From Flavobacteriia bacterium (GTDB lineage Bacteria > Bacteroidota > Bacteroidia > Flavobacteriales > Schleiferiaceae): 64,000 nucleotides of DNA. Location of the stretch: the NCBI GenBank assembly GCA_013373425.1, contig JABXHW010000021.1, forward strand, positions 124,001 to 188,000, written 5' to 3'. The position numbers and the translations under genes were made by a program. The notes under the pieces are model-generated. The model searched no databases and was not told where the DNA came from. It saw only the letters and a list, made by a program, of their open reading frames with translations. Position 1 is the first letter of the stretch. Every line of letters begins with the position of its first letter. Shown piece by piece: positions 1 through 7,627 of this stretch.

Positions 1-888
1 TTCTAATTCTATGGAGTGAATGGTGATGTTCAGCTTTCTGTGAGAGAGTAGGTGAGTCACTTTGAAGGTCTCATTGCGGATGCTGTTGGCCACATCTACA
101 TCGATTTGCTCTGGCTCTGTTGGGTGAACCTCGTAAAGCCCGCCCCAGATGCCGTCGGTAGATCGCTGCTGAACGTACATGCCCCGTTGTCCGTATACGG
201 CGGTGTAGCTCATCCCCACTTCCTTCACCTTCGTTTTTTTGAGCTTGATGGGATACTTCAATTGTGTACCTGTTGCAAATGCTTCGCACTGATTTGCCCA
301 AGGACATTTCTCGCACTTGGGCGCTTTTGGGGTGCAAACCAGAGCGCCGAGTTCCATAATTGCTTGGTTGTGTTCGGCTGCAGGTTCATCTTTGATGAGC
401 TCATCGGCAATCCCTTGAATCAATTTATGTCCGATCGCAGTGTTGACGGGCTCTTCCACTCGATACACACGGGATAGTACTCTGTGTACATTTCCATCGA
501 CCACCGCTACGTTTTCATCTAGAGCAAATGAGGCAACTGCCGCGGCGGTATACGGACCCACACCGGGAACTTTCAACCACTCTTCAAAATTTTTTGGCAA
601 GCCGTTTTCCGAGATGTACTTCGCTCCTTTATGAAGGTTCCGCGCACGGCTATAATACCCCAATCCTTCCCAAAGTTTTAGCACTTCATCCAGGTCTGCT
701 GTAGCGAGATCATCGACGGTTGGGTAGGCTTCAATGAACCGCTCGAAGTAGGGTAGGCCTTGGTTTACGCGGGTTTGTTGAAGAATGATCTCCGATAGCC
801 AGATGGCATACGCATCCCTTGTCGACCTCCAGGGCAAGTTTCTCGCAATTCGCTTGTACCATTGTCTTAAGTCGTGTGATCTACTCAC
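1..888 (-). CDS. mutY: A/G-specific adenine glycosylase MutY (3' end cut by window)
   Basis: Base-excision repair enzyme that removes adenine mispaired with 8-oxoguanine. The frame opens with a GTG at 888 (protein begins MSRSHDLRQW) and is still open at base 1, giving 296 visible residues; the family is usually about 350 long, so the end of the C-terminal 8-oxoG recognition domain is missing. Visible are the LQQTRV helix near residue 40, the VDGNVHR segment with the catalytic aspartate, and a [4Fe-4S] loop with spacing C-x6-C-x2-C-x5-C near residues 180-200. It is transcribed away from the HU gene. The GTG start is chosen because no ATG lies between it and the conserved N-terminal motif. Confidence 0.95.
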   Translation of the reverse strand, partial: MSRSHDLRQWYKRIARNLPWRSTRDAYAIWLSEIILQQTRVNQGLPYFERFIEAYPTVDDLATADLDEVLKLWEGLGYYSRARNLHKGAKYISENGLPKNFEEWLKVPGVGPYTAAAVASFALDENVAVVDGNVHRVLSRVYRVEEPVNTAIGHKLIQGIADELIKDEPAAEHNQAIMELGALVCTPKAPKCEKCPWANQCEAFATGTQLKYPIKLKKTKVKEVGMSYTAVYGQRGMYVQQRSTDGIWGGLYEVHPTEPEQIDVDVANSIRNETFKVTHLLSHRKLNITIHSIELE

Positions 889-963
889 GGAAATTATTGG
901 AATTTAAGAAGTTACGCTTCCGAAAAAAGCTAAACGAGGTTTAGGATTTAGAAAAAAAGGGGC

Positions 964-971
964 TATATTTG
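964..971 (+). promoter_or_regulatory. Bacteroidota-type -7 box for the HU gene
   Basis: TATATTTG matches the Bacteroidota sigma-A consensus TAnnTTTG. A TTTAG at 940-944 could be a degenerate -33 element. The box lies 54 nt before the HU start, giving a normal leader. Assigned by motif only. Confidence 0.6.
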
Positions 972-1025
972 CGCCCTCAAATTTATGCAGTAAAACTGTC
1001 TCTAATCATTTAATTCACAGGAACG

Positions 1026-1319
1026 ATGACGAAGGCGGATATCGTTGGACGAATCTCCGATAAGACCGGAATGGAAAAAGCTGATGTTCAAGCTGTTGTA
1101 GAAGGCTTCATGCGCGAAGTAAAAACAGGTCTTGAATCTGGAGACAACGTATACCTGCGCGGTTTTGGTAGCTTCATTATTAAGAAGCGTGCCAAGAAGA
1201 CGGGTCGTAACATCTCTAAGAACACCACTTTGGTAATTCCAGCACACTACATCCCAGCATTTAAGCCTGCAAAGGTTTTCGCTGAGAGTGTTAAGGATAA
1301 GGTTCCTGTACAAGACTAA
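1026..1319 (+). CDS. HU family DNA-binding protein
   Basis: Histone-like nucleoid protein of 97 residues, the usual length for HU/IHF. It opens with the typical MTKADIVGRIS helix, has the GFGSF turn around residues 46-50, and the beta-arm follows with the conserved proline of VIPAHYIPAFKP. It would bend and compact DNA as a dimer. The upstream TATATTTG box and absence of a close upstream neighbour on the same strand suggest its own promoter; the TPR gene starts only 9 nt after its stop, so the two may be co-transcribed. Confidence 0.95.
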   Translation: MTKADIVGRISDKTGMEKADVQAVVEGFMREVKTGLESGDNVYLRGFGSFIIKKRAKKTGRNISKNTTLVIPAHYIPAFKPAKVFAESVKDKVPVQD

Positions 1320-1328
1320 TATTGTTTG

Positions 1329-1838
1329 ATGAAGGTTGGACCAATCATAGCCATTGCTTGTGCTGTAGGTGTTACAGCTGGGCTTTACTTCGCAAATCGC
1401 ACACCTAGCGAGGAGAAGTTAGCCGCTGACCGCATGCGTGAAGCTGAGCAGGAAATGGTGGAACAACAATCTTCGTTAGATGATAAAGTTGCACAAGCAG
1501 TAGAAATCATCCAAGGAGGGGAACAACCTCCAATGGTAGCTATTGGCTTACTTCGTGAAGTGTTGGCGGAAGATCCGCAGCATCATGAAGCGTTGATGTG
1601 GATGGGCGAATTCTCCGTAATGTCAGGTCAGTATGAAAAGGCCGTCGACCGTTACAATGAGATTCTGACCTATTACCCTACGGATGAGGTCGCTTTGAAT
1701 AAGTTGGTGGGAGTGCATCTCGCTATCAGCCAAAACGATGAGGCCGTAACTGCTATGCAGGACTTTTTGAACGAGAATCAAAATCATCCGAAAAGACAGG
1801 AGCTTGAAGAACTCCTCGGTCGAATTCGGGAACAATAA
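1329..1838 (+). CDS. Membrane-anchored tetratricopeptide repeat protein
   Basis: 169-residue protein with an N-terminal hydrophobic segment (about residues 2-20), probably an uncleaved anchor, followed by an acidic helical stretch and two to three TPR-like helix pairs (for example the run around HHEALMWMGEFSVMSGQYEKA). TPRs mediate protein-protein contacts; the partner is unknown. I use the ATG at 1329; a TTG directly before it at 1326 is in frame but less likely. It lies between HU and the mS38-like gene on the same strand. Family identity is a repeat-level call only. Confidence 0.75.
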   Translation: MKVGPIIAIACAVGVTAGLYFANRTPSEEKLAADRMREAEQEMVEQQSSLDDKVAQAVEIIQGGEQPPMVAIGLLREVLAEDPQHHEALMWMGEFSVMSGQYEKAVDRYNEILTYYPTDEVALNKLVGVHLAISQNDEAVTAMQDFLNENQNHPKRQELEELLGRIREQ

Positions 1839-1859
1839 TTCATTAAAATATTTTCAGCT

Positions 1860-1949
1860 ATGCCAAGCGGAAAGAAAAGAAAGCGTCATAAGATGGCAAC
1901 GCACAAGCGTAAGAAGCGCTTGCGTAAGAACCGTCACAAGAAGAAGTAA
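1860..1949 (+). CDS. 29-residue basic ribosomal protein, mS38/COX24-like
   Basis: The frame encodes 29 residues starting MPSGKKRKRHKMATHKRKKR and ending RKNRHKKK; nearly two thirds are Lys, Arg or His. The sequence matches what databases call the AURKAIP1/COX24 domain, the C-terminal motif of the mitochondrial small-subunit protein mS38, which is found as a free micro-protein in Bacteroidota. It is expected to sit in the small ribosomal subunit; that placement rests on the mitochondrial homologue. It starts 21 nt after the TPR stop and precedes the RNase G leader. Automated gene callers often miss it because of its size. Confidence 0.82.
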   Translation: MPSGKKRKRHKMATHKRKKRLRKNRHKKK

Positions 1950-1967
1950 TCCTCTTCTTTACATCTA

Positions 1968-2031
1968 GCCGTGAGCACCGCAAATGCTGGTGCTTTCGGC
2001 GTTTCATGTCATTCCGATTTTCCGGGATGAC
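1968..2031 (+). promoter_or_regulatory. Two consecutive hairpins in the RNase G leader
   Basis: First hairpin: GCCG..AGCACC (1968-1979) pairs with GGTGCT..CGGC (1989-2000), ten pairs around a 2x2 internal loop and a 9-nt loop. Second hairpin: GTCATTCC (2008-2015) pairs with GGGATGAC (2024-2031), with one G-U. Neither is followed by a U-tract, so a simple terminator is unlikely. Their position 27-90 nt before the rng start fits a structured leader. Confidence 0.5.
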
Positions 2032-2057
2032 TAGTTTGGTCTTAAAACATTACAGAA

Positions 2058-3605
2058 GTGCGTAATGAATTAGTAATTCACTCTCGTGAAAACGAGGCAG
2101 TGATCGCACTTCTCCAAGACGGTAAACTCACGGAACTCCATACGGAGAGCGACGATGATCGTTTCTCAGTGGGGGATATCTACGTGGGTCGTGTTCGCAA
2201 ACTCGCAAAGGGTTTGAATGCGGCGTTCGTTGACGTGGGATATGAAAAGGATGCGTTTCTTCATTATCACGACTTAGGTCCACAGGTAAACTCGTGGCTG
2301 TCGTTTTTGAAGCGTACCCAGACAGGCAAGCAGCAGAATAACATCACCAACTTCCAGTTTCAACCACTGATTGATAAGAATGGAAGTGTGGATGACGTGC
2401 TGAAGCCAGGACAAAACATAGTCGTTCAGATAGCGAAAGAACCTATCTCAACGAAAGGACCGCGCATTACATCGGAGATTTCCCTAGCGGGAAGATTCAT
2501 CGTTCTAGTGCCGTTCACCAACCGCGTTTCTGTTAGTCAGAAAATACGCGACCGTAAGGAGAAGGACAGGCTTAAGAAGCTTGCGATAAACATCCTGCCA
2601 AAGGGGTTTGGACTCATAGTTCGCACCGTTGCCGAAGGGCGTACGACTGCGGAGCTAGAAGCCGACCTGAAGAGCTTGCTCAAGAAGTGGCGAACAATGC
2701 ATCGTCAGCTTAAGAAGGCAAAGGCTCCTGCTAGAGCATTGAGCGAAATGGACCGTGCTAGCGCGTTCCTTCGCGATGTATTTAACGATTCTTATGAGCG
2801 CATCGTCGTCGACGATCAAGAGCTCTTCCAAGAAATCAAAGACTACATCGAATCGATTGCTCCAGACAAAGTCGACTTGGTTAAATACTTCGGAGGGAAG
2901 ACTCCTATCTTCCAACAGTTCGGAGTAGATCGTCAAATCAAATCGAGTTTTGGTCGCTCTGTGTCTATGACCAAGGGTACATACCTTATCATCGAACACA
3001 CCGAGGCCATGCACGTTATCGATGTCAATAGTGGTAACCGTTCAAATCAAGGCGAGTCTCAAGAAGACAATGCCCTTGCCGTGAACTTGATTGCTGCCGA
3101 AGAAATCGCCCGACAATTGCGCTTGCGCGACATGGGGGGAATCATCGTGATTGACTTCATCGATATGCACAAAGGCGAGAATCGAAAGATCTTGCACGAG
3201 AAGCTCAAGGAGATTATGAAATCGGATCGAGCAAAGCACAAGATTTTGCCTCCTTCACGTTTCGGATTGGTTGAAATTACTCGCCAACGTGTTCGTCCAG
3301 AGATGAACATCCCAACGCGTGAAGAAGATCCAGATTCATTGGTAGAAGCACCAATCTTGCTCATCAACGATATTGAGCATGAACTTCAGCGCATCGCCAA
3401 TAAAGGAATCAAACAAGTATTCTTGCACGTTCACCCATTTATCGCGGCATATCTCACTTCCACAAAAGGAAGATGGATTTCAATCCGCAGAAGATGGCAG
3501 CGTGAGTACAAAGTGAAACTTCGTGTTATCGAAAGAGATGCTCACAAGACCTTGGAGTATCACTTCTTCGACGCGGACGATAAAGAAATTCGACTCAAGA
3601 AGTAG
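2058..3605 (+). CDS. rng: Ribonuclease G (RNase E/G family)
   Basis: Single-strand endoribonuclease for rRNA maturation and mRNA decay, 515 residues from a GTG start (protein begins MRNELVIHS). An S1-type RNA-binding domain occupies roughly residues 38-130 (SVGDIYVGRVRKL...), with an insert typical of the Bacteroidota proteins. The catalytic Mg-binding aspartates are visible in MHVIDVNSGN and IVIDFIDM. The CPxC zinc-link motif that joins protomers in the proteobacterial enzymes is absent: after ITRQRVRPEM the chain runs straight into NIPTREEDPDS. No alternative ATG exists near the start. A terminator follows. Confidence 0.93.
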   Translation: MRNELVIHSRENEAVIALLQDGKLTELHTESDDDRFSVGDIYVGRVRKLAKGLNAAFVDVGYEKDAFLHYHDLGPQVNSWLSFLKRTQTGKQQNNITNFQFQPLIDKNGSVDDVLKPGQNIVVQIAKEPISTKGPRITSEISLAGRFIVLVPFTNRVSVSQKIRDRKEKDRLKKLAINILPKGFGLIVRTVAEGRTTAELEADLKSLLKKWRTMHRQLKKAKAPARALSEMDRASAFLRDVFNDSYERIVVDDQELFQEIKDYIESIAPDKVDLVKYFGGKTPIFQQFGVDRQIKSSFGRSVSMTKGTYLIIEHTEAMHVIDVNSGNRSNQGESQEDNALAVNLIAAEEIARQLRLRDMGGIIVIDFIDMHKGENRKILHEKLKEIMKSDRAKHKILPPSRFGLVEITRQRVRPEMNIPTREEDPDSLVEAPILLINDIEHELQRIANKGIKQVFLHVHPFIAAYLTSTKGRWISIRRRWQREYKVKLRVIERDAHKTLEYHFFDADDKEIRLKK

Positions 3606-3627
3606 TCGTCTACTTGACTGAACCCTC

Positions 3628-3660
3628 AGCCCTCTGCCTTTCGGTAGGGGGCTTTTTGTT
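3628..3660 (+). terminator. Intrinsic terminator after rng
   Basis: AGCCCTCTGCC and GGTAGGGGGCT form an 11-pair stem with two G-U pairs, followed by TTTTTG. It separates rng from recX. Confidence 0.8.
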
Positions 3661-3692
3661 TCTGACATCCGCCGAATTGCCATCGAGATAAA

Positions 3693-3700
3693 TACCTTTG
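3693..3700 (+). promoter_or_regulatory. -7 box 5 nt before the recX start
   Basis: TACCTTTG is an exact TAnnTTTG match. It lies just after the rng terminator and ends 5 nt before the recX ATG, so the transcript would start at or within a few bases of the start codon. Confidence 0.6.
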
Positions 3701-3705
3701 AATCC

Positions 3706-4200
3706 ATGCAAGACTCCGGTAAGGTATACGACCTCGATAAAGCGCGTGAAGTGATTCGCAAGTTCTGCGCTTACCAGGAGAGAAGCCAGAAGCAAGTCCG
3801 TCAGCGACTTCAAAAGATGGGCTTGATTGAAGAGGCCGTTGATCTGCTCATTTCAGAATGCATTCAAGATAACTTCCTCAATGAAGAGCGCTTCGCAAAG
3901 GCGTTTGTTCGAGGGAAGCACTCCATCAAAGGGTGGGGGCGCAAACGACTCGAGCGCGAACTGAAAATGAACGAGGTCAGCGAATATTGCATCCGAAAGG
4001 CCATAGAGCAACTAGACGATGAGGCTTATTCAGAAAAATTAGAAGACCTCGCGCGAAAGAAATGGCTCCAAACCAAAGAGCCCAATCGATTCAAGCGAGG
4101 GAAGAAAGTGGTAGACCATCTTCTCCGCAGAGGGTACGAATCCGATGCAGTATGGACCATCGTCCGTGACTTTATCAATCAATCGCCTGAAGAAGATTAA
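3706..4200 (+). CDS. recX: Regulatory protein RecX
   Basis: 164-residue three-helix-repeat protein that binds RecA filaments and modulates recombination. The repeats are visible as REVIRKFCAYQERSQKQVRQRLQKMG near residues 10-35, a central FAKAFVRGKHSIKGWGRKRLERELK block, and a C-terminal VVDHLLRRGYESDAVWTIVRDF block. The ATG at 3706 is preceded at 5 nt by an exact -7 box, so expression is probably near-leaderless and separate from rng. recA is not in the window. It ends 3 nt before the end of the convergent outer-membrane gene. Confidence 0.88.
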   Translation: MQDSGKVYDLDKAREVIRKFCAYQERSQKQVRQRLQKMGLIEEAVDLLISECIQDNFLNEERFAKAFVRGKHSIKGWGRKRLERELKMNEVSEYCIRKAIEQLDDEAYSEKLEDLARKKWLQTKEPNRFKRGKKVVDHLLRRGYESDAVWTIVRDFINQSPEED

Positions 4201-4203
4201 CTG

Positions 4204-5127
4204 CTAGAAGACAAAATACTGATAGCCGACGTTTAGTTGGGATATCCGTCTTTCAATATCGTTCGCATGGCGCTCACTTGACAGGACTTGATGCTCGTAA
4301 TTCAAGGATAAGAATAGCTGAGAATTCCTTGTTAGGAAGTAGGCCAATTTTATTCCACTGCTCCAGCTGCGGCTTGATTCGTTGAGCGAATTGAAATACT
4401 GAACGAAATCACCATTGGAGTAACTCATATTTCCGCACTGACCCTTCAACGAAACCTGCACAAATAGTCTTGGGTTAATCTGTAGACTTGATAGCATGCC
4501 AAATCGGATTCCCGTTTGTTTTTCGTTGGGAGGTAGGTAGCTCGAATCTGTGAAGTGAACGGCTTTATGCTGAAGCACTTCGCGTTGATAAAGCTCAAAG
4601 CTGGGATACAAACTGATTGAAGAACTTAGTCGTATTCCACCCATGTAGCCAGCTCTTAATTCATAAGACAAAGGGGCTGCATCCACCAAAGAAGCTGTGC
4701 CCAATAGGGGGTCTCCCACAATAGGGGAGGTCATTCCAACATGAACTAGAGTAGAGTTGTAAGTTTCTGAATTAATGTGGATTAGGTACTTCGCGTCGAT
4801 TGAGGCATTGTCGAAAACACTGAGTGCATTTCTGTCTTCGTTGTTTGAGCCAGGAAGAGAGAAGTCCACCTGAAAGTGTTCCGACAATCGTACTTTACCT
4901 GATAAATCGAATTGCCAGGAAAGCTCGCCTTTGTACCAGAGTCCGTCTGGATGACTACCCAAGATAAATTTCTCGTCAGGTCTATTCAATCCAGCCGCTA
5001 CGTTTACCGAGGAGTACAACTGGGTAGGGTCGTAGTTCCTTGGATAATCGGTCGAGTTATCAGCATTTTGAGCGTAAGTCGCATTGCATCCGAAGATGAC
5101 AAAGCATGAGAGAGCTAGTCTGTGCAT
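4204..5127 (-). CDS. Putative outer-membrane protein, function unknown
   Basis: 307 residues from the ATG at 5127, chosen because it gives a clean signal peptide (MHRLALSCFVIFGCNATYAQ) with cleavage after YAQ; an ATG-less extension upstream adds only 11 polar residues. The mature part is rich in alternating aromatic/polar strands such as GIRFGMLSSLQINPRLFVQVSL and ends in an aromatic residue (GYQYFVF), as expected of a beta-barrel. The layout resembles FadL/transporter-like barrels, but I recognise no specific family. It converges on recX and stands alone, 70 nt downstream of ltaA on the same strand. Confidence 0.65.
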   Translation of the reverse strand: MHRLALSCFVIFGCNATYAQNADNSTDYPRNYDPTQLYSSVNVAAGLNRPDEKFILGSHPDGLWYKGELSWQFDLSGKVRLSEHFQVDFSLPGSNNEDRNALSVFDNASIDAKYLIHINSETYNSTLVHVGMTSPIVGDPLLGTASLVDAAPLSYELRAGYMGGIRLSSSISLYPSFELYQREVLQHKAVHFTDSSYLPPNEKQTGIRFGMLSSLQINPRLFVQVSLKGQCGNMSYSNGDFVQYFNSLNESSRSWSSGIKLAYFLTRNSQLFLSLNYEHQVLSSERHANDIERRISQLNVGYQYFVF

Positions 5128-5198
5128 GGTTAGATATTTATCAGAAAACGTCGCAAGCAAATAGATTGATATACTGGTATGGTCTTTTAAAACAGGGA

Positions 5199-6218
5199 TT
5201 AATCAATCGCCTGAATCCTCCGAATAACTTCCTCAATATCGGCGTCGTTGATATCGTGATGGGTGACCATTCTCAAATCTGTTGCGCTCATAGCAATAAT
5301 GGAGATTTCTTGCTTGGCCAACTCTTCCATCCAAGCTTTAGCATCGTAGCCCTCTTTTAGCTTGAAAATGACAATGTTGGTTTCTACAGGCTTTATAGCG
5401 GCAACAGCTTTGTGATTCGATAATGCGTCTTCCAATCGACGAGCTCGAGCATGATCTTCCGCCAATCGCTCCACATGATGATCCAACGCGTAAATACCAG
5501 CGGCAGCTAGATATCCCGCCTGACGCATTCCACCGCCAAAGCGCTTTCGCACGCGATTAGCAGCTACAATGAAATCGTGAGAACCGAGAAGGAGCGAACC
5601 AACGGGGCAGCCTAGTCCTTTGGATAAGCAAATGGAAATACTGTCGAAAAGCTGACCGTAATCTTTTGGACTTTCATTATTGGCGACAAGCGCATTGAAC
5701 AAGCGAGCACCATCCATGTGATAGGGTAATCCGTTTTCAGAAGCAAGCTGACCAATAGCTTTGAGCTCGTTCAGATCCATACACGTTCCACCACCTTTGT
5801 TGCTGGTGTTCTCCATAGAAATTAGACCAGTTGGACATGCATGAACATCTCCCCATCCATTGATGAGGGGTTTGATTTCTTCTGCGGTAATATGCCCGTA
5901 ATCGTTGCCAGCCGTACGAATTTGCAAGCCCGAATTAAACGCCGCACCTCCACCTTCGTAATTGTAGATATGAGCGTGTCGATGACATATTACTTCGTTG
6001 CCTGGAACGGTATGAACATTCAGCGCAATCTGATTGGTCATGGTGCCAGATGGACAAAAAAGTGCATCCTCCATTCCAAACATTTCTGCGGCTTTCAGCT
6101 CTAATTTTCGAACTGTTGGATCGTGCTCAAGTACATTGTCGCCAACTTCTGCATTAAACATAGCCTCGAGCATTGCTTTCGTAGGCTTGGTAACAGTATC
6201 GCTTCTAAGATCAATCAT
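5199..6218 (-). CDS. ltaA: Low-specificity L-threonine aldolase
   Basis: PLP enzyme that splits L-threonine or allo-threonine into glycine and acetaldehyde. The 339-residue length fits the fold-type I GLY1/LtaA family. It begins MIDLRSDTVTKPT, the family signature; Asp169 in HMDGAR should bind the pyridine nitrogen of PLP and Lys200 in LSKGLG should form the Schiff base. The gene is divergent from prfB, and the region between them carries the octamer array. Confidence 0.93.
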   Translation of the reverse strand: MIDLRSDTVTKPTKAMLEAMFNAEVGDNVLEHDPTVRKLELKAAEMFGMEDALFCPSGTMTNQIALNVHTVPGNEVICHRHAHIYNYEGGGAAFNSGLQIRTAGNDYGHITAEEIKPLINGWGDVHACPTGLISMENTSNKGGGTCMDLNELKAIGQLASENGLPYHMDGARLFNALVANNESPKDYGQLFDSISICLSKGLGCPVGSLLLGSHDFIVAANRVRKRFGGGMRQAGYLAAAGIYALDHHVERLAEDHARARRLEDALSNHKAVAAIKPVETNIVIFKLKEGYDAKAWMEELAKQEISIIAMSATDLRMVTHHDINDADIEEVIRRIQAID

Positions 6219-6256
6219 GGTGGGAAGGTAGGAAAAGGTTGGGAAGTGCTGAGATT

Positions 6257-6438
6257 GGGACGACTGGATAAATGGAGGACTGGAGCTCCGGACGACAGGA
6301 GGGCTGGATGGTCCAAATGTCTGATGGTCTAAAATCTATTGGTCTGACAGTCTAATAGTCTATTAATCCGATAGTCCAACCGTCTGACAGTCTATTAATC
6401 TGATAGTCTAAAAATCTGATAGTCTATGAGTCTTATTA
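6257..6438. repeat. Degenerate octanucleotide array between ltaA and prfB
   Basis: About 23 consecutive units of 8 bp. Seven units from 6257 follow NGGAnnnn (TGGATAAA, TGGAGGAC, TGGAGCTC, CGGACGAC); then sixteen units from 6312 to 6438 follow TCtrAtag or TCTAttaa (TCTGATAG, TCTGACAG, TCTATTAA). Only two units, at 6305-6311 and 6328-6334, are 7 bp. Units differ in sequence but keep the period, and the array ends 2 nt before the prfB -7 box. Confidence 0.85.
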
Positions 6439-6440
6439 TT

Positions 6441-6448
6441 TACTTTTG
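6441..6448 (+). promoter_or_regulatory. -7 box 5 nt before the prfB start
   Basis: TACTTTTG matches TAnnTTTG exactly and ends 5 nt before the prfB ATG, the same spacing as in recX. No -33 TTTG is visible; the octamer array occupies that position. Confidence 0.55.
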
Positions 6449-6453
6449 CCGCT

Positions 6454-7569
6454 ATGGTTGGAACGGAACAGCTCAAAACACTGCAGGAGCGATTGAAGTC
6501 GCTCAAGGGCTACTTGAAGCTAGAAGAGAAACGCATTCAAATTGCGAATGAAGAGGAGCGCACAGGCGATCCAAGCTTCTGGGATGATCCCAAGGAGGCA
6601 GAGAAGACCATGCGCTATATCCGCGAGCTCAAGTTTTGGGTGGAAGGCTATGAGAAGGTTTCCAACCTCGTGGATGAGCTCGAGCTCGGCATCGAATTCG
6701 CCAAGGAAGGCGGAATGTCAGAAGAAGAGGTAGAAGATATCTATAACAAGGCGATGGATCAACTCGAAGATCTCGAGTTTAGAAACATGCTTTCAGGAGA
6801 AGAAGATAAACTATCGGCGGTTCTGCAGATTACTGCCGGTGCAGGTGGTACCGAGTCGTGCGACTGGGCCGGGATGCTCATGCGTATGTACCTTCGTTGG
6901 GCGGAGAGAAGCGGACACAAGGTTCGTGAACTCAATTTCCAAGAAGGAGATGTTGCAGGAGTTAAAACCGTGACCCTCGAAATCGATGGTGAATATGCTT
7001 TTGGCTACCTCAAAGGCGAGAATGGCGTTCACCGTTTGGTGCGTATTTCTCCATTTGATTCCAATAACCGTCGTCACACGTCTTTCGTTTCTGTTTATGT
7101 ATACCCGTTGGTGGACGATAGTATCGAAATTGACGTGAATCCATCTGATATCAGTTGGGATACTTTCCGTTCGTCTGGAGCAGGTGGTCAGAACGTAAAC
7201 AAGGTAGAAACTGGTGTTCGTCTACACCACGGTCCATCGGGAATCGTGATTGAGAACACCGAAACTCGTTCTCAGCACCAGAACCGCGAAAAGGCAATAC
7301 AATTGCTCAAGTCGAGATTGTATGAAAAAGAGGTGGAAGAACGCAATGCGAAACGTTCTGAAATCGAAGCCGGTAAAAAGAAAATCGAGTGGGGATCTCA
7401 AATCCGAAACTACGTCTTGCACCCATACAAATTGGTGAAGGATGTGCGTACAGCGGTAGAGACTTCTCAGGTAGATCACGTACTGGACGGAGATATCGAC
7501 AAATTCCTCAAGGCATTCCTCATGGCAGAAGGTCAAGGGGTAGATGTTGACGAAGACGCGATGGGATAG
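6454..7569 (+). CDS. prfB: Peptide chain release factor 2
   Basis: Class I release factor for UAA/UGA, 371 residues. It carries the SPF stop-codon discriminator at 199-201 and the catalytic GGQ at 244-246. The N-terminal LKTLQERLKSLKGYLKLEE aligns with the region where many bacteria place an in-frame UGA and a +1 frameshift; here the frame is continuous, so this gene lacks that autoregulation. The ATG at 6454 starts in register with the family. Promoter and array upstream suggest independent transcription. Confidence 0.96.
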   Translation: MVGTEQLKTLQERLKSLKGYLKLEEKRIQIANEEERTGDPSFWDDPKEAEKTMRYIRELKFWVEGYEKVSNLVDELELGIEFAKEGGMSEEEVEDIYNKAMDQLEDLEFRNMLSGEEDKLSAVLQITAGAGGTESCDWAGMLMRMYLRWAERSGHKVRELNFQEGDVAGVKTVTLEIDGEYAFGYLKGENGVHRLVRISPFDSNNRRHTSFVSVYVYPLVDDSIEIDVNPSDISWDTFRSSGAGGQNVNKVETGVRLHHGPSGIVIENTETRSQHQNREKAIQLLKSRLYEKEVEERNAKRSEIEAGKKKIEWGSQIRNYVLHPYKLVKDVRTAVETSQVDHVLDGDIDKFLKAFLMAEGQGVDVDEDAMG

Positions 7570-7627
7570 GCCGTTCTATCATTCAAGCCATCCATGAGCC
7601 AAGTCTATTCGTATATTGGTTGTAACG

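Noticed and set aside
6257-6438. Octamer array as a CRISPR or protein-coding repeat
   Set aside because: Units are 8 bp with no spacers, and the period is not a multiple of three; no cas genes are near.
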